A stretch of DNA of 64,000 nucleotides from DASUPK01 sp963833375 (lineage in GTDB: Bacteria > Actinomycetota > Thermoleophilia > Solirubrobacterales > 70-9). Under the pieces are notes generated by a model that saw nothing but the letters and a program-made list of their open reading frames with translations, was not told the origin of the DNA and searched no databases. Each line of letters opens with the position of its first letter. Position 1 is the first letter of the stretch. Positions 32,442 through 40,741 of this stretch are shown here, one piece after another. The stretch spans positions 310,001-374,000 of the forward strand of contig CAWHXR010000001.1 of the NCBI GenBank assembly GCA_963833375.1, given 5' to 3'. The position numbers and the translations under genes were made by a program.

Positions 32442-34025
32442 CGGCACCGTCCCCGTCGCCAACAGGGCGATCAGCAGGAAGGGCAAGAACCAGGGGATGT
32501 AGAGGTAGAACCAGTGGTCGACGGTGAGCTGCATGCCGATCATCACCGCGGCCCCGAGCGCGGCGACCGTGACGTGGTCGCGCCGGCGGGGCCGGAAGGC
32601 CACCAGCAGAGCGAGCGCCACCACGGCGCCCTTGACGACGGCCTGCAGCCAGCCGAGCGAGTGCGCCTGGCCCCAGACGCTGAAGGGCGAATCTCGACCG
32701 CCCTGCTCGGCCAGGGTGCGGTGCCAGAAGGTGGAGAGGCCCGGGTTCTCGAGCGCCTGGAAGCAGACGACCAGGATCGTGAGGGCGAAGGCGATCGCGA
32801 ACGGGATCACCACCTTCGCGTAGCGCCGCAGCGATCCGGTGGCCGTGGCGCCGTAGGTGGCGAACAGCGGCCCCAGGGCGAGGGGCGCGAACTTCGTCAT
32901 CGAGGAGAGGGCCAGCGTGACGCCCCGCGGGATCGGCGCGCTCAGACATAAGAGCGCCGCGGCAAGGGTGAGCGAGACGAGGGCGTCGTTGGTGTTCGCC
33001 TCCAGCGAGAACGCCGTGTAGGGGCACGCTGCCCAGGCGAAGCAGAGGAGGACACCGAGCTCCGTCCCCCTGCGCCCCCTCCTGATCCGCCGGCCGAGCA
33101 GGAAGAGCGCCGCCATCGTGCCGAGGTCGAAGAAGATCGAGGCCGCGTGTGCGGCCGGCAGATCGTCCCAGGTCCCGCTCCAGGGCAGGGCCTGCTCGAA
33201 CGGGACGTAGGCGTAGTAGGCGACCGGCCCGTAGGTGTCGCCGGAGGCGTCGTCGGAGGGGAAGTTGCCGTAGAGCGGCTTGCGGTCCGCGATCCGGTCG
33301 GCGCCGATCACGCCCGAGTAGCCGACGTCGATCACGTTCGAGTCGACCACGTTCAGGGTGATCCGCCCGGCGACCAGCACGACGGTCGCCACGGCGAGTG
33401 CGGCGATCGGGATCGAGGGCCGCAGTCCGCTGCCCTTCGCCCGGCGGAACCCGAGCCAGAGCGCCCGCCCCAGCAGGTAGAGCAGCGGCGGATAGGCGAG
33501 CGGCACCGAGAGGCCGATGTTGCCCTTGTTGAAGAAGTAGTGCGAAAGCCCGAACCCGGCGACGAGCACCAGCAGGTCCAGATGCGCGAGCCGGAACGGC
33601 CGTCGCCAGTCGAGCAGGCCGAGGACGAAGATCGCGCAGAGGGGAAGCCAGACGTAGGGGGCGTTCACGGTCCGTCCGAACGCGCCCGGATAGCCGCGCG
33701 CCATCCTCCAGGCGATCTGGTAGCCGGTCCAGGACTCGACGATGTCGCCCCCGACCGGGTCGACCACGACCTGGACGACCTCCACCTCGCCCGTGAAGAA
33801 CCCGACCTCCCAGAGGCCCGTCGACTGATTGCGGCTCGCTGACGGCGTCAGGTTGGGATGGGCGTGGGCGGCCGCGATCGCCTTCGGGTCCTGCTTGGCG
33901 ATCTCGATCGCCTTCGTCTGCGTGATCTTCGGAGGGTCGGCGCCGACGGGGGCCGGCAACAGCAGGATGGCGGTGAGCGCTAGGGAGGCGGCGAGGAGGA
34001 GCGCCCGGGCTAGGCGAAGGTCCAC
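32301..34025 (-). CDS. Polytopic membrane protein, GT-C / DUF2029-like
   Basis: 574 aa from GTG 34025, 16 bp inside the GtrA-like gene. An N-terminal signal or helix (ALLLAASLALTAILLL) is followed by a soluble part of about 100 residues with WEVGFFTGEVEVVQVVVDP, then about ten helices. Conserved spots such as YGPVAYYAYVPFE in a loop and LALSSMTKFAPLALGPL recall GT-C type glycosyltransferases, but the catalytic acid cannot be placed. The last 47 codons are antisense to ymdB and look non-native (DDDLVDPASEPV). The true end is probably near 32438 (see finding). It may modify cell-surface glycans with the GtrA-like protein. Confidence 0.7.
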   Translation of the reverse strand: MDLRLARALLLAASLALTAILLLPAPVGADPPKITQTKAIEIAKQDPKAIAAAHAHPNLTPSASRNQSTGLWEVGFFTGEVEVVQVVVDPVGGDIVESWTGYQIAWRMARGYPGAFGRTVNAPYVWLPLCAIFVLGLLDWRRPFRLAHLDLLVLVAGFGLSHYFFNKGNIGLSVPLAYPPLLYLLGRALWLGFRRAKGSGLRPSIPIAALAVATVVLVAGRITLNVVDSNVIDVGYSGVIGADRIADRKPLYGNFPSDDASGDTYGPVAYYAYVPFEQALPWSGTWDDLPAAHAASIFFDLGTMAALFLLGRRIRRGRRGTELGVLLCFAWAACPYTAFSLEANTNDALVSLTLAAALLCLSAPIPRGVTLALSSMTKFAPLALGPLFATYGATATGSLRRYAKVVIPFAIAFALTILVVCFQALENPGLSTFWHRTLAEQGGRDSPFSVWGQAHSLGWLQAVVKGAVVALALLVAFRPRRRDHVTVAALGAAVMIGMQLTVDHWFYLYIPWFLPFLLIALLATGTVPLGGDGDDDLVDPASEPVVSDLDRDSHQPDVLVRGIESDRHLGLEGA

Positions 34026-34432
34026 AGCTTGTTGCCGATGAAGTTGAAGGGCATCGCGATCGCCACCGCGATCGCCTGCGCGGGCAGGTCGCTCATACCG
34101 TCGCGGACCAGGAGCTCCAGCGCCACCAGGTTGATCAACAGGGCGAGCACGCTGACGGTGAAGAAGCGAGCTGCCTGGAAGCCGGCGTGCCCGTGCCTGG
34201 CGTCGAATGTCCAGTGGCGGTTCCACCAGAAGTTGTTCAGGACAGCGACGCAGAAGGCGAGCACAGCCGCGACGAGATGGTGGAGCCCCAGGGGCCCGAC
34301 CAGCACCGCGAAGACCGCCAGGTTGACGATGTATCCCGACGCACCCACCAACCCGAACTGGAGGAGCTGGACCCAGTTCCCGGGCTTCAGGGTGCCTCGT
34401 CCGATCCGCTTGGCGGTCTCGACCGGCGTCAT
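34010..34432 (-). CDS. GtrA-family membrane protein
   Basis: 140 aa from ATG 34432, overlapping the stop of the phosphodiesterase gene (ATGA). Four helices; family signature FGLVGASGYIVNLAVFAVL, then FCVAVLNNFWWNRHWTF and the end NFIGNKLWTF. Relatives include the polyprenol-linked sugar flippase GtrA. The neighbouring GT-C-like gene supports a surface glycan role. Confidence 0.9.
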   Translation of the reverse strand: MTPVETAKRIGRGTLKPGNWVQLLQFGLVGASGYIVNLAVFAVLVGPLGLHHLVAAVLAFCVAVLNNFWWNRHWTFDARHGHAGFQAARFFTVSVLALLINLVALELLVRDGMSDLPAQAIAVAIAMPFNFIGNKLWTFA

Positions 34433-35964
34433 CCTTGCGGCCTTCCACCGTTGACCCCGAAGTGCTCGAGGATCACCGGTGCCAGATCCCGCAACGCCCA
34501 CTGCGGCCGTTTACCCGGGTCGTCCGGTCCGCAACCGACGAAGACTGCCGGCGCCAGCGAGTCGCCGCGGCCGAGCGATCCGTGGCTGCCGCCGCCGGCG
34601 TGGCTGATCCCGCCCCAATCGACGCACTCATACCCCTCGGTCGCGGAGATCAGGACATCCCCGGCGTGCGGCGAGGTCAGGGCCGACCAGAGGCGGGCCA
34701 GGGCGTCGGGGTATTCCTCCGACTCGAAGCGGCCGCGCGTGACGTCGCCGGCGAGGGCCTCGGGCTCCCCGCTGACGGACCAGTTGTTGCCCCGCAGGTC
34801 GCGAAGCTGGCCGCCGGGGCGGAAACGGAACTCGTGTCCGTCCCGCTCGACCACGGCCTCGAGCCCGCGCGAGTCCGGGAGGCCGACCCCGGTCCGCAGG
34901 AGGGGGGTCCCCTCGTCCGCCGCCAGCCAGGTCACCAGGTCGACCCCGGCGAGCTCCCGGAGGCGAAGCCGGGCGCGTTCGTGGGTGCCCGGGTGCCGGC
35001 GGCCCGTGTCGAGGATGTAGACCGCGCCCGCGCGTGAGGTCGGGCTGACCGCGATCTCGGCCTCCTCCGGGCGATCGGTGTTCGGCTGCAGCACCGCCCA
35101 GTCCTCGGCGAGCTCGTCGGCGAGCGGGAGTGCGTGCTCCACGGCGGTCTGGGCATGATCGGCGGTGAGCACGACGGCGTGCTCGGAGAGGAAGGCATCC
35201 AGCCCGCCGCCGGCGTCGACGATCCGGGTGAACATCGCGTCCGCCTTGGCGATCGAGTCGAGCGTCGCCTCGGGGCCGTGCCGATGGGAGTGGAAGTCGT
35301 TGTCAGGCAGGCTGAAGAGCAGGAAGTCGTAGGCGCCCTCGCCGACCAGCGACTCGGCGACGCACGCCGAGTACTCGTCGCGGGTGCCGGGCCTCGTGAA
35401 GCTGGGCCCGCAGCCGGTCGGGCGGCTGGCGTAGAGGTCGCCGTAGAAGAACTCGTCGGGTCCCCAGACGGCGTGGCGAAAGTTCGCAGCGGCGGCCGCT
35501 CTCCGCACCAGCCCCTCCAGGCCGAGCTGGTGCCGCTGCCGGCCGCGGTAGATCAGGAAGGGCGTGGCGGCGGTTCGCACCCCGGCGTCGCCGAGCCGCT
35601 CGAAGACCGTCTGCGCCTGCCAGCTCAGATGGTCGAGGTTCATGTTGTAGACGAGGTCGTACATCGCCCTGAAGAGCCCGAAGGTGCGCGTCGCCTCGAA
35701 GGACGACCCGTACTCGATGTAGCGGCGCTCCAGGCGGTGGTACCAGTTCATGCCCATCACCCAGTGGCCCGCCGGCCCGGTGCCGGTCATCATCTCCGAG
35801 CTCGCCACCGGGGTGACTGAGGGAAAGCTCGAGACGACGTCGGTGACGACCTCCCCGCGCTCGAGCAGGGCGCCGAACGTGGGCGCGAGGTCCTCGTCGA
35901 TCGCCCGGAGGAGCATCTCGGGGTGCATGGCGTCGACGACGACGAGGACGAGCTTTCGCGGCAC
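34429..35964 (-). CDS. Alkaline phosphatase-superfamily phosphodiesterase
   Basis: 511 aa from GTG 35964; the frame upstream of this has no better start and leaves coding bias. Motifs of the nucleotide pyrophosphatase/phosphodiesterase group: VVVDAMHPEML (metal Asp), SVTPVASSEMMTGTGPAGH (nucleophile Thr or Ser region), LPDNDFHSHRHGP and VLTADHAQ (metal ligands). No signal peptide is apparent, so it may be cytoplasmic. The C-terminus includes GGSHGSLGRGDSLAPAVFVG, also typical. Precise substrate unknown; the two following genes suggest envelope lipid or glycan metabolism. Confidence 0.82.
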   Translation of the reverse strand: MPRKLVLVVVDAMHPEMLLRAIDEDLAPTFGALLERGEVVTDVVSSFPSVTPVASSEMMTGTGPAGHWVMGMNWYHRLERRYIEYGSSFEATRTFGLFRAMYDLVYNMNLDHLSWQAQTVFERLGDAGVRTAATPFLIYRGRQRHQLGLEGLVRRAAAAANFRHAVWGPDEFFYGDLYASRPTGCGPSFTRPGTRDEYSACVAESLVGEGAYDFLLFSLPDNDFHSHRHGPEATLDSIAKADAMFTRIVDAGGGLDAFLSEHAVVLTADHAQTAVEHALPLADELAEDWAVLQPNTDRPEEAEIAVSPTSRAGAVYILDTGRRHPGTHERARLRLRELAGVDLVTWLAADEGTPLLRTGVGLPDSRGLEAVVERDGHEFRFRPGGQLRDLRGNNWSVSGEPEALAGDVTRGRFESEEYPDALARLWSALTSPHAGDVLISATEGYECVDWGGISHAGGGSHGSLGRGDSLAPAVFVGCGPDDPGKRPQWALRDLAPVILEHFGVNGGRPQG

Positions 35965-35996
35965 GGCTAGGCGCTTGATCCGGTCGCCGAGTTCAT

Positions 35997-36449
35997 CTAG
36001 CGGAGAACCCGCAGGCCCTCGTGTTTGCGCTCGGCGCGACGACGGCGGGAGACCGAGAGCCAGGTCAGGGCGACCAGGACGAGCAGCGAGAACGGCTTCA
36101 GCACCAGGCTCACGCCGGCGATCACCACCGCGGCGAGCACGACGATCGCCGTGACGCCGCCGGCGGCCTGCGCGTCCGCTCCGGTCAGCCGGTCCTGCTG
36201 CCTCCGCGCCGCGCCGGACGCCACATCGCGAGTAACCGCGGCAGCGAAGCCAGCGCCGATCACCCCTACGGGCAACGCGGGCCAGAGCGCCTCGTCCGCG
36301 CCGTTGAGCGCGGCGCCCGCGGCGAGCACCCCGAGCGGAGCCGCCCCGACCACGGCGCCCCAGGTGGGCATGATCGGCGGGACGACGACGCCGATGATGA
36401 GGCCCACCGCGATGGCCAGACCCAGTCCCTGACAGATGGCGAGGAGCAT
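35997..36449 (-). CDS. Small membrane protein, unknown function
   Basis: 150 aa from ATG 36449. About four to five hydrophobic segments: 3-25, 28-48, 55-72, 97-112 and 116-133. It ends in a basic cytoplasmic tail (SRRRRAERKHEGLRVLR). No recognised family. It precedes the phosphodiesterase gene by 32 bp on the same strand and is divergent from the aminotransferase gene. Confidence 0.65.
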   Translation of the reverse strand: MLLAICQGLGLAIAVGLIIGVVVPPIMPTWGAVVGAAPLGVLAAGAALNGADEALWPALPVGVIGAGFAAAVTRDVASGAARRQQDRLTGADAQAAGGVTAIVVLAAVVIAGVSLVLKPFSLLVLVALTWLSVSRRRRAERKHEGLRVLR

Positions 36450-36558
36450 GATCGGGGCCGGAGGCTACAGGGCCGTACCTGAAGGCCAATTGCAGGATTT
36501 CCGGCCGGTCGAATCATCCTTGCCGCTCAGCGGGGCTCCTTTCGCAACACTGTCCCGC

Positions 36559-37947
36559 ATGACCGATCCGAGGGAGCAGCAGGGCCGGCCGAAGGGCTCC
36601 GGCGAGCAGCCGCGCCGGCGCCGGGCCCACACCACCTCGCGCGACCTGGAGCGCTACGCCGGCCTGTTCGCGCGGCGCACCCAGGTGATGCGCTCCTCCG
36701 CGATGCGAGACCTGATGGCGATCACGGCGCGCCCCGAGGTGATCTCGCTCGCCGGCGGGCTACCCGACACCTCGACCTTCCCCTCCGACAGCTTCGCCGC
36801 GCAGATGACGCGGATCGCCCACGAGTCCTCGGCGGAGGCCCTCCAGTACGGGCCGACCGAGGGGTTCGAGGAGACCAAGGCCTGCATCGTCGAGGTGATG
36901 GAGGCGGAGGGAATGGCGCCGGACCCGGACGACCTGATCGTCACCACCGGCGGCCAGCAGGCGATCGACCTGGTGACCAAGACCCTGGTCAACCCGGGCG
37001 ACCCGGTGATCTGCGAGGCGCCCACCTACCCGGGGGCCGTGCCGACCTTCTGCAGCTACGAGGCCGACGTCCATCAGGTCAGCACCGACGACGACGGGAT
37101 GCGAATCGACGAGCTCGAGGAGCTGCTCGGCGCCCTCGCCACCGCGGGCCGGCGGCCGAAGTTCATCTACTCGGTGCCGAGCTTCCAGAACCCCGCCGGG
37201 GTGACCATGTCGGCGGAGCGCCGCCGGCGCCTGGTCCAGCTGGCCCGCGAGCACGAGGTCCTGATCTGCGAGGACAACCCCTACGGGCTGCTCCGCTACG
37301 AGGGCGACCCCCAGCCGACCCTGTACAGCCTCGACGGAGGGGACTACGTGCTCTATCTCGGCACCTTCTCCAAGATCCTCTCCCCCGGGATCCGCATCGG
37401 CTGGGTCGCGGCTCCCCCACCCGTGCTGGAGAAGATCGGGCTCGGCAAGCAGGCTGCCGATCTCTGCACGTCCACCCTCACCCAGTACTTCGTCCGCGAG
37501 TACTTCGGCGAGGGCCGCTGGCGCGAGTACATCGAGGACCTGATCCTGATCTACCGCGACCGCCGCGACGCGATGCTCGAGGCGCTCGAGCGCCACTTCC
37601 CCGAGCAGGCCGAGTGGACACATCCCGAGGGCGGGCTGTTCGTCTGGGCGACGCTGCCGGACTACATCGACACGACCGATCTGCTTGCCAAAGCCTTGCG
37701 CGAGAACGTCGCCTTCGTTCCCGGGCGCGCCGCCTACGTCGACGGCCGCGGGGCCTCGTCGATGCGCCTCAACTTCTCCGCCTCCGGCGAGGACGAGCTG
37801 CGTGAGGGGATCCGCCGCATCGGCGGCGTCGTCTCGGAGCAGGTCGCGCTCTACGAGACGATCACTGGCGAGCACCGGACGGAGGCCGAGCCGGACGACG
37901 GCGAGGAACCGGGCGGCGACGTCGTCCCGCTGCCCAAGCGCCCATGA
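36559..37947 (+). CDS. PLP-dependent aminotransferase (LysN / aromatic aminotransferase type)
   Basis: 462 aa from ATG 36559. A 45-residue basic N-terminal extension (RRRRAHTTSR) precedes the fold type I core. Motifs: SLAGGLPDTSTFP, YGPTEGFEETK, TTGGQQAIDLVTK, SVPSFQNPAGVTMS, and the PLP lysine in LGTFSKILSPGIRIGW. Relatives include 2-aminoadipate and aromatic amino acid aminotransferases; no MocR-type DNA-binding domain is present. The C-terminal 30 residues are acidic. It overlaps ddl by 4 bp (ATGA), so it might serve amino-acid supply for cell-wall precursors. Confidence 0.88.
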   Translation: MTDPREQQGRPKGSGEQPRRRRAHTTSRDLERYAGLFARRTQVMRSSAMRDLMAITARPEVISLAGGLPDTSTFPSDSFAAQMTRIAHESSAEALQYGPTEGFEETKACIVEVMEAEGMAPDPDDLIVTTGGQQAIDLVTKTLVNPGDPVICEAPTYPGAVPTFCSYEADVHQVSTDDDGMRIDELEELLGALATAGRRPKFIYSVPSFQNPAGVTMSAERRRRLVQLAREHEVLICEDNPYGLLRYEGDPQPTLYSLDGGDYVLYLGTFSKILSPGIRIGWVAAPPPVLEKIGLGKQAADLCTSTLTQYFVREYFGEGRWREYIEDLILIYRDRRDAMLEALERHFPEQAEWTHPEGGLFVWATLPDYIDTTDLLAKALRENVAFVPGRAAYVDGRGASSMRLNFSASGEDELREGIRRIGGVVSEQVALYETITGEHRTEAEPDDGEEPGGDVVPLPKRP

Positions 37948-38894
37948 GGGTCGTCGTTCTGCAGGGCGGCAGCTCCCTGGAGCGGGGCGTCTCGCTTCGC
38001 TCGGCGGCCCGGGTCGAGGATGCGGTCACGGCCCTCGGTCACGAGGCGATCGGGATCGACGTGGGGCAGGACCTGGTCAGCCGGCTGCGAGCCGAGCAAC
38101 CGGACGTGGTCTTCATCGCCCTGCACGGTCCCGGGGGCGAGGACGGCACCGTCCAGGAGCTCCTCGAGATCCTCGACCTGCCGTACACGGGCCCCGGTGT
38201 GGCGGCGTGCGCGCTCTGCATGGACAAGGTCGCGGCGAAACACGAGATGCGGGCGGCGGGCCTCCCCACCCCCGACTGGGCAGCCTTCAACGAGACTGCC
38301 TTCCGGCAGCTCGGCGCCGCCGACACGCTCGACGAGATCGAGGAGCGCCTCGGATTCCCGCTGGTGGTGAAGCCCGCCAGCCAGGGCTCCTCGCTCGGCG
38401 TGGAGTTCGCCTCCGCTCGCGACGAGGTGCCGCAGGCGCTGGTCGCCGCCTTCAGCTACGACGACCGCGTGCTGCTCGAGCGCTACGTCAAGGGCCGCGA
38501 GCTGGCGGTGAGCGTGCTCGGCGCGGAGCCGCTGCCGGTGGTCGAGGCGATTCCCCGCGAGGAGGACTTCTTCAACTTCGAGGCACGCTACGAGATCGGC
38601 CGCACGGAATACATCTGTCCCGCGGATCTCGGGGGCGAGGAGACCCGGCGGGTCCAGGAGCTGGCCGCCCGGACCTACGAGACACTCGGCTGCAGCGGCT
38701 TCGCCCGCGTCGACCTGATCCTCGAAGAGGGCGGCCCGCAGATGCTCGAGGTGAACGCCATCCCAGGCCTCACCGACACCAGCCTCTTCCCGATGTCGGC
38801 CGAGGCCGCCGGCATCGACTTCACCCAGCTGGTCGACCGAATCCTTGAGTCGGCCCGCTCCCGGCCGGCGACCCAGGCGACGCTGCCCGCCTAG
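37944..38894 (+). CDS. ddl: D-alanine--D-alanine ligase
   Basis: 316 aa, ATP-grasp fold. VVLQGGSSLERGVSLRSA at the start, FIALHGPGGEDGTVQELLE, the CMDKVAAKHEMRAAGLPTP grasp region, VVKPASQGSSLGVEF, and the metal site LEVNAIPGLTDTSLFP. It joins two D-alanines for peptidoglycan synthesis. The sequence GEDGTVQ matches Ddl rather than vancomycin-resistance ligases, but exact specificity (D-Ala or D-Ser/D-Lac) is not provable here. Its TAG stop shares the tetramer CTAG with the stop of the convergent nuclease gene. Confidence 0.93.
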   Translation: MRVVVLQGGSSLERGVSLRSAARVEDAVTALGHEAIGIDVGQDLVSRLRAEQPDVVFIALHGPGGEDGTVQELLEILDLPYTGPGVAACALCMDKVAAKHEMRAAGLPTPDWAAFNETAFRQLGAADTLDEIEERLGFPLVVKPASQGSSLGVEFASARDEVPQALVAAFSYDDRVLLERYVKGRELAVSVLGAEPLPVVEAIPREEDFFNFEARYEIGRTEYICPADLGGEETRRVQELAARTYETLGCSGFARVDLILEEGGPQMLEVNAIPGLTDTSLFPMSAEAAGIDFTQLVDRILESARSRPATQATLPA

Positions 38895-39388
38895 AGGTCC
38901 TCGCCCTGGGCGAAGTCCTCCGGCGTGACGTTGTCGAGGAAGTCCTTGAACTTCTCGACGACCTGCTCGGTGTCCTCGACCTCCTCCCCCTCGAACTCGA
39001 TCGCGGACTCCTCGATTACCTCGTCGGCGGCGAAGATCGGTGCCGAGGTGCGGACCGCGAGGGCGAGGGCGTCGGAGGGGCGGGAGTCGATCTCGAGCTC
39101 GGACCCGTTCATGGAGATCGTGATCGAGGCGAAGAAGGTGTTGTCGCGAAGCTCGGTGACCGAGACCTTCTCGCACTTGGCCTCCATCTGGTCGAGCACG
39201 TCGGAGAGCAGGTCGTGTGTCATCGGGCGCGGTGTAGAGGCCCCCTGCAGCTTCATCAGGATGGCCGCGGCCTCGGGGTGGCCGATCCAGATCGGCAGGA
39301 ACTTGTTGCCATCGACGGTCTTCAACAAGACGATCGGCTGCTTGCCGACCATGTCGAAGCTGACTCCGTAGATGGTCATTCGCTGCAC
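38891..39388 (-). CDS. Bifunctional nuclease family protein (DUF151)
   Basis: 165 aa from GTG 39388, with GAGGAG 6 nt upstream (ATG 39379 is an alternative). It has the DUF151 core: GVSFDMVGKQPIVLLK, FLPIWIGHPEAAAILMKLQG, PRPMTHDLLSDVLDQM and IDSRPSDALALAVR. A UVR-like acidic tail follows. Homologues have RNase/DNase activity reported in plants and appear widely in actinobacteria; the bacterial role is unclear. Confidence 0.9.
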   Translation of the reverse strand: MQRMTIYGVSFDMVGKQPIVLLKTVDGNKFLPIWIGHPEAAAILMKLQGASTPRPMTHDLLSDVLDQMEAKCEKVSVTELRDNTFFASITISMNGSELEIDSRPSDALALAVRTSAPIFAADEVIEESAIEFEGEEVEDTEQVVEKFKDFLDNVTPEDFAQGEDL

Positions 39389-39415
39389 GCAGGTCTCCTC
39401 GGGCGTCCTTGTCGG

Positions 39416-39421
39416 ATTATA
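39416..39421 (-). promoter_or_regulatory. -10 box of the DUF151 gene
   Basis: A perfect TATAAT on the minus strand, 27 nt before the GTG start, leaving room for a normal leader with GAGGAG. No TTGACA-like -35 at 17 bp. Confidence 0.5.
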
Positions 39422-39455
39422 GGAGCGGTCCCAGGGGCGCCAGACGCCCCACGCA

Positions 39456-39479
39456 CGGCCGCCACAAACACCGCGGCCG
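39456..39479. repeat. 24-bp hairpin repeat, copy 1
   Basis: CGGCCGC-CACAAACACC-GCGGCCG: a 7-bp perfect stem with a 10-nt loop. An identical 24-bp copy occurs at 58896-58919. It lies directly upstream of the -10-like TACCAT of the SRPBCC gene. Confidence 0.75.
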
Positions 39480-39485
39480 TACCAT
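39480..39485 (+). promoter_or_regulatory. -10 box of the SRPBCC gene
   Basis: TACCAT, 7 nt before the ATG at 39493 and immediately after the hairpin repeat. There is no Shine-Dalgarno sequence. Confidence 0.35.
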
Positions 39486-39492
39486 CCTGCTG

Positions 39493-39945
39493 ATGTCGAA
39501 CACCTGCCGGCAGCAGGCCTTCATCGACGCTCCGCTCGACACGGTCTGGAAGCTCGCCTCGGACCCAGACCGCCAGACGGAGTGGTGGCCGGACACGATC
39601 ACCTTCGAGTGCATCGACGGCGAATTCGAGCAGGGCTGTCACGTCAGGAACATCCAGAAGCGGCCGTGGCCCATGTCGGACCTCGAGACCACCCTCGAGG
39701 TCGACCGGATGGTCCCGGGCAAGGAGCTGACCATCCGCTGCATGGACACCGGCACCTACACCCGAGCCGTTCTCACCGAGGGACAGGGCGGAACCTTCCT
39801 CGAGATGGAGGCCGGCAACGATCCGAAGACCCTCAACGTCCGGATGCAGCTGGCCGTCGTCGGAAATCGCCTCTTCCGCCGCTGGGTCGAGACCGCGCTG
39901 GAGAGGCTTCGGAGCGCCGCGGAGGGCGCCCGGGCGCCGAGTTGA
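39493..39945 (+). CDS. SRPBCC-fold lipid/aromatic-binding protein
   Basis: 150 aa from ATG 39493; the longer frame from 39409 would translate the hairpin repeat. The START/SRPBCC pattern is seen in FIDAPLDTVWKLASDPDRQTEWWPD near the start (shortened here), then alternating strands ending with a long C-terminal helix (FRRWVETALERLRSAAEGA). Such proteins bind hydrophobic ligands or act as polyketide cyclase-like enzymes. No further function is suggested by neighbours. Confidence 0.8.
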   Translation: MSNTCRQQAFIDAPLDTVWKLASDPDRQTEWWPDTITFECIDGEFEQGCHVRNIQKRPWPMSDLETTLEVDRMVPGKELTIRCMDTGTYTRAVLTEGQGGTFLEMEAGNDPKTLNVRMQLAVVGNRLFRRWVETALERLRSAAEGARAPS

Positions 39946-39953
39946 GTGGGCGA

Positions 39954-39998
39954 CCCTGAATTCGATCAGGGACCTCTTCCCTTCAGGACCGTGAAGGG
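39954..39998. terminator. Two tandem hairpins between convergent genes
   Basis: CCCTGA-6 nt-TCAGGG (39954-39971) and CCCTTCA-6 nt-TGAAGGG (39979-39998), located between the SRPBCC gene and the convergent gene ending at 40043. They probably end transcription from both sides. Confidence 0.6.
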
Positions 39999-40042
39999 GC
40001 GGGCGGTTGCACGTCAGCTGCGGAGCAAGGGCGGCAGGTACA

Positions 40043-40585
40043 TCAGCGCCGCGCGGTCAGAGCGCGCAGAACCATCTCGATCGGCGAGCTGTGCTTGGAC
40101 CCGTTTTCGATCGCTTCCCGCGTCTTGCGCACCTCGGCTGCGAACTGGCCGACGTTCTCGCTGAACCTGCCGACGTTCCTGCCGGCCTCGGCGAGGTTCC
40201 TGCCGGCCTTGCCGCTGCCGCTGCCAACGCGCATGCCCAGGACCTTGTGCCCGGAGTGGCGCTTGGCGCCCAAAGCGACGCCTCCGGCCAGGCCCGCAAG
40301 GGCCGCGCCCCCCGCCACTGCCGGCCATTTGACCTTGCCTGCGGCTGAGGAGATCACGCTGTCGCCGCCGGAGCTCGAGCTCGCCGACGAGCGCTTGCCG
40401 GGGCTAGCACTCGTGCGCGAGCGCCCGGTGCGCGAAGCGCCTGACTTTCGGCTGTTCGCGCCCCCTCCGCTGCGTGACTGACGCTTCGAGCTCGATCCCG
40501 TGGACGAGGTCGACGCCCGCGTCGAACCGCTTGAGCGCCTCTTGCCGCCGCTGGGCGGCGACTTTCTCGTGCTGGTCTGGGCCAT
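40043..40585 (-). CDS. Ser/Arg-rich membrane-associated protein, unknown function
   Basis: 180 aa from ATG 40585. The first 75 residues are a very basic Ser/Arg/Gly/Lys-rich, probably disordered region, reminiscent of nucleic-acid-binding tails. A hydrophobic segment follows (about 88-107, WPAVAGGAALAGLAGGVAL), then a helical part (NLAEAGRNVGRFSENVGQFAAEVRK; shown as two pieces of a coiled-coil-like stretch). No family is recognised. Confidence 0.6.
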   Translation of the reverse strand: MAQTSTRKSPPSGGKRRSSGSTRASTSSTGSSSKRQSRSGGGANSRKSGASRTGRSRTSASPGKRSSASSSSGGDSVISSAAGKVKWPAVAGGAALAGLAGGVALGAKRHSGHKVLGMRVGSGSGKAGRNLAEAGRNVGRFSENVGQFAAEVRKTREAIENGSKHSSPIEMVLRALTARR

Positions 40586-40708
40586 TCGGACCGTCCTTTC
40601 GCATCCGTGCTGGTTCCTGCCCCGCCTCTATCTACCCGCATTTGCGGCGACAAACCTCATCGCCCTGTGGCTGCGTGACTGGAAAGGCTCGGGAGATCAA
40701 GGACTCGT

Positions 40709-40724
40709 CCTGGGGCGCCCCAGG
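40709..40724 (-). terminator. 16-bp perfect palindrome downstream of the coiled-coil gene
   Basis: CCTGGGGCGCCCCAGG, 18 bp after the stop at 40742. It could terminate transcription of that minus-strand gene. Confidence 0.4.
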
Positions 40725-40741
40725 CCGACCAGCGACTTCGC

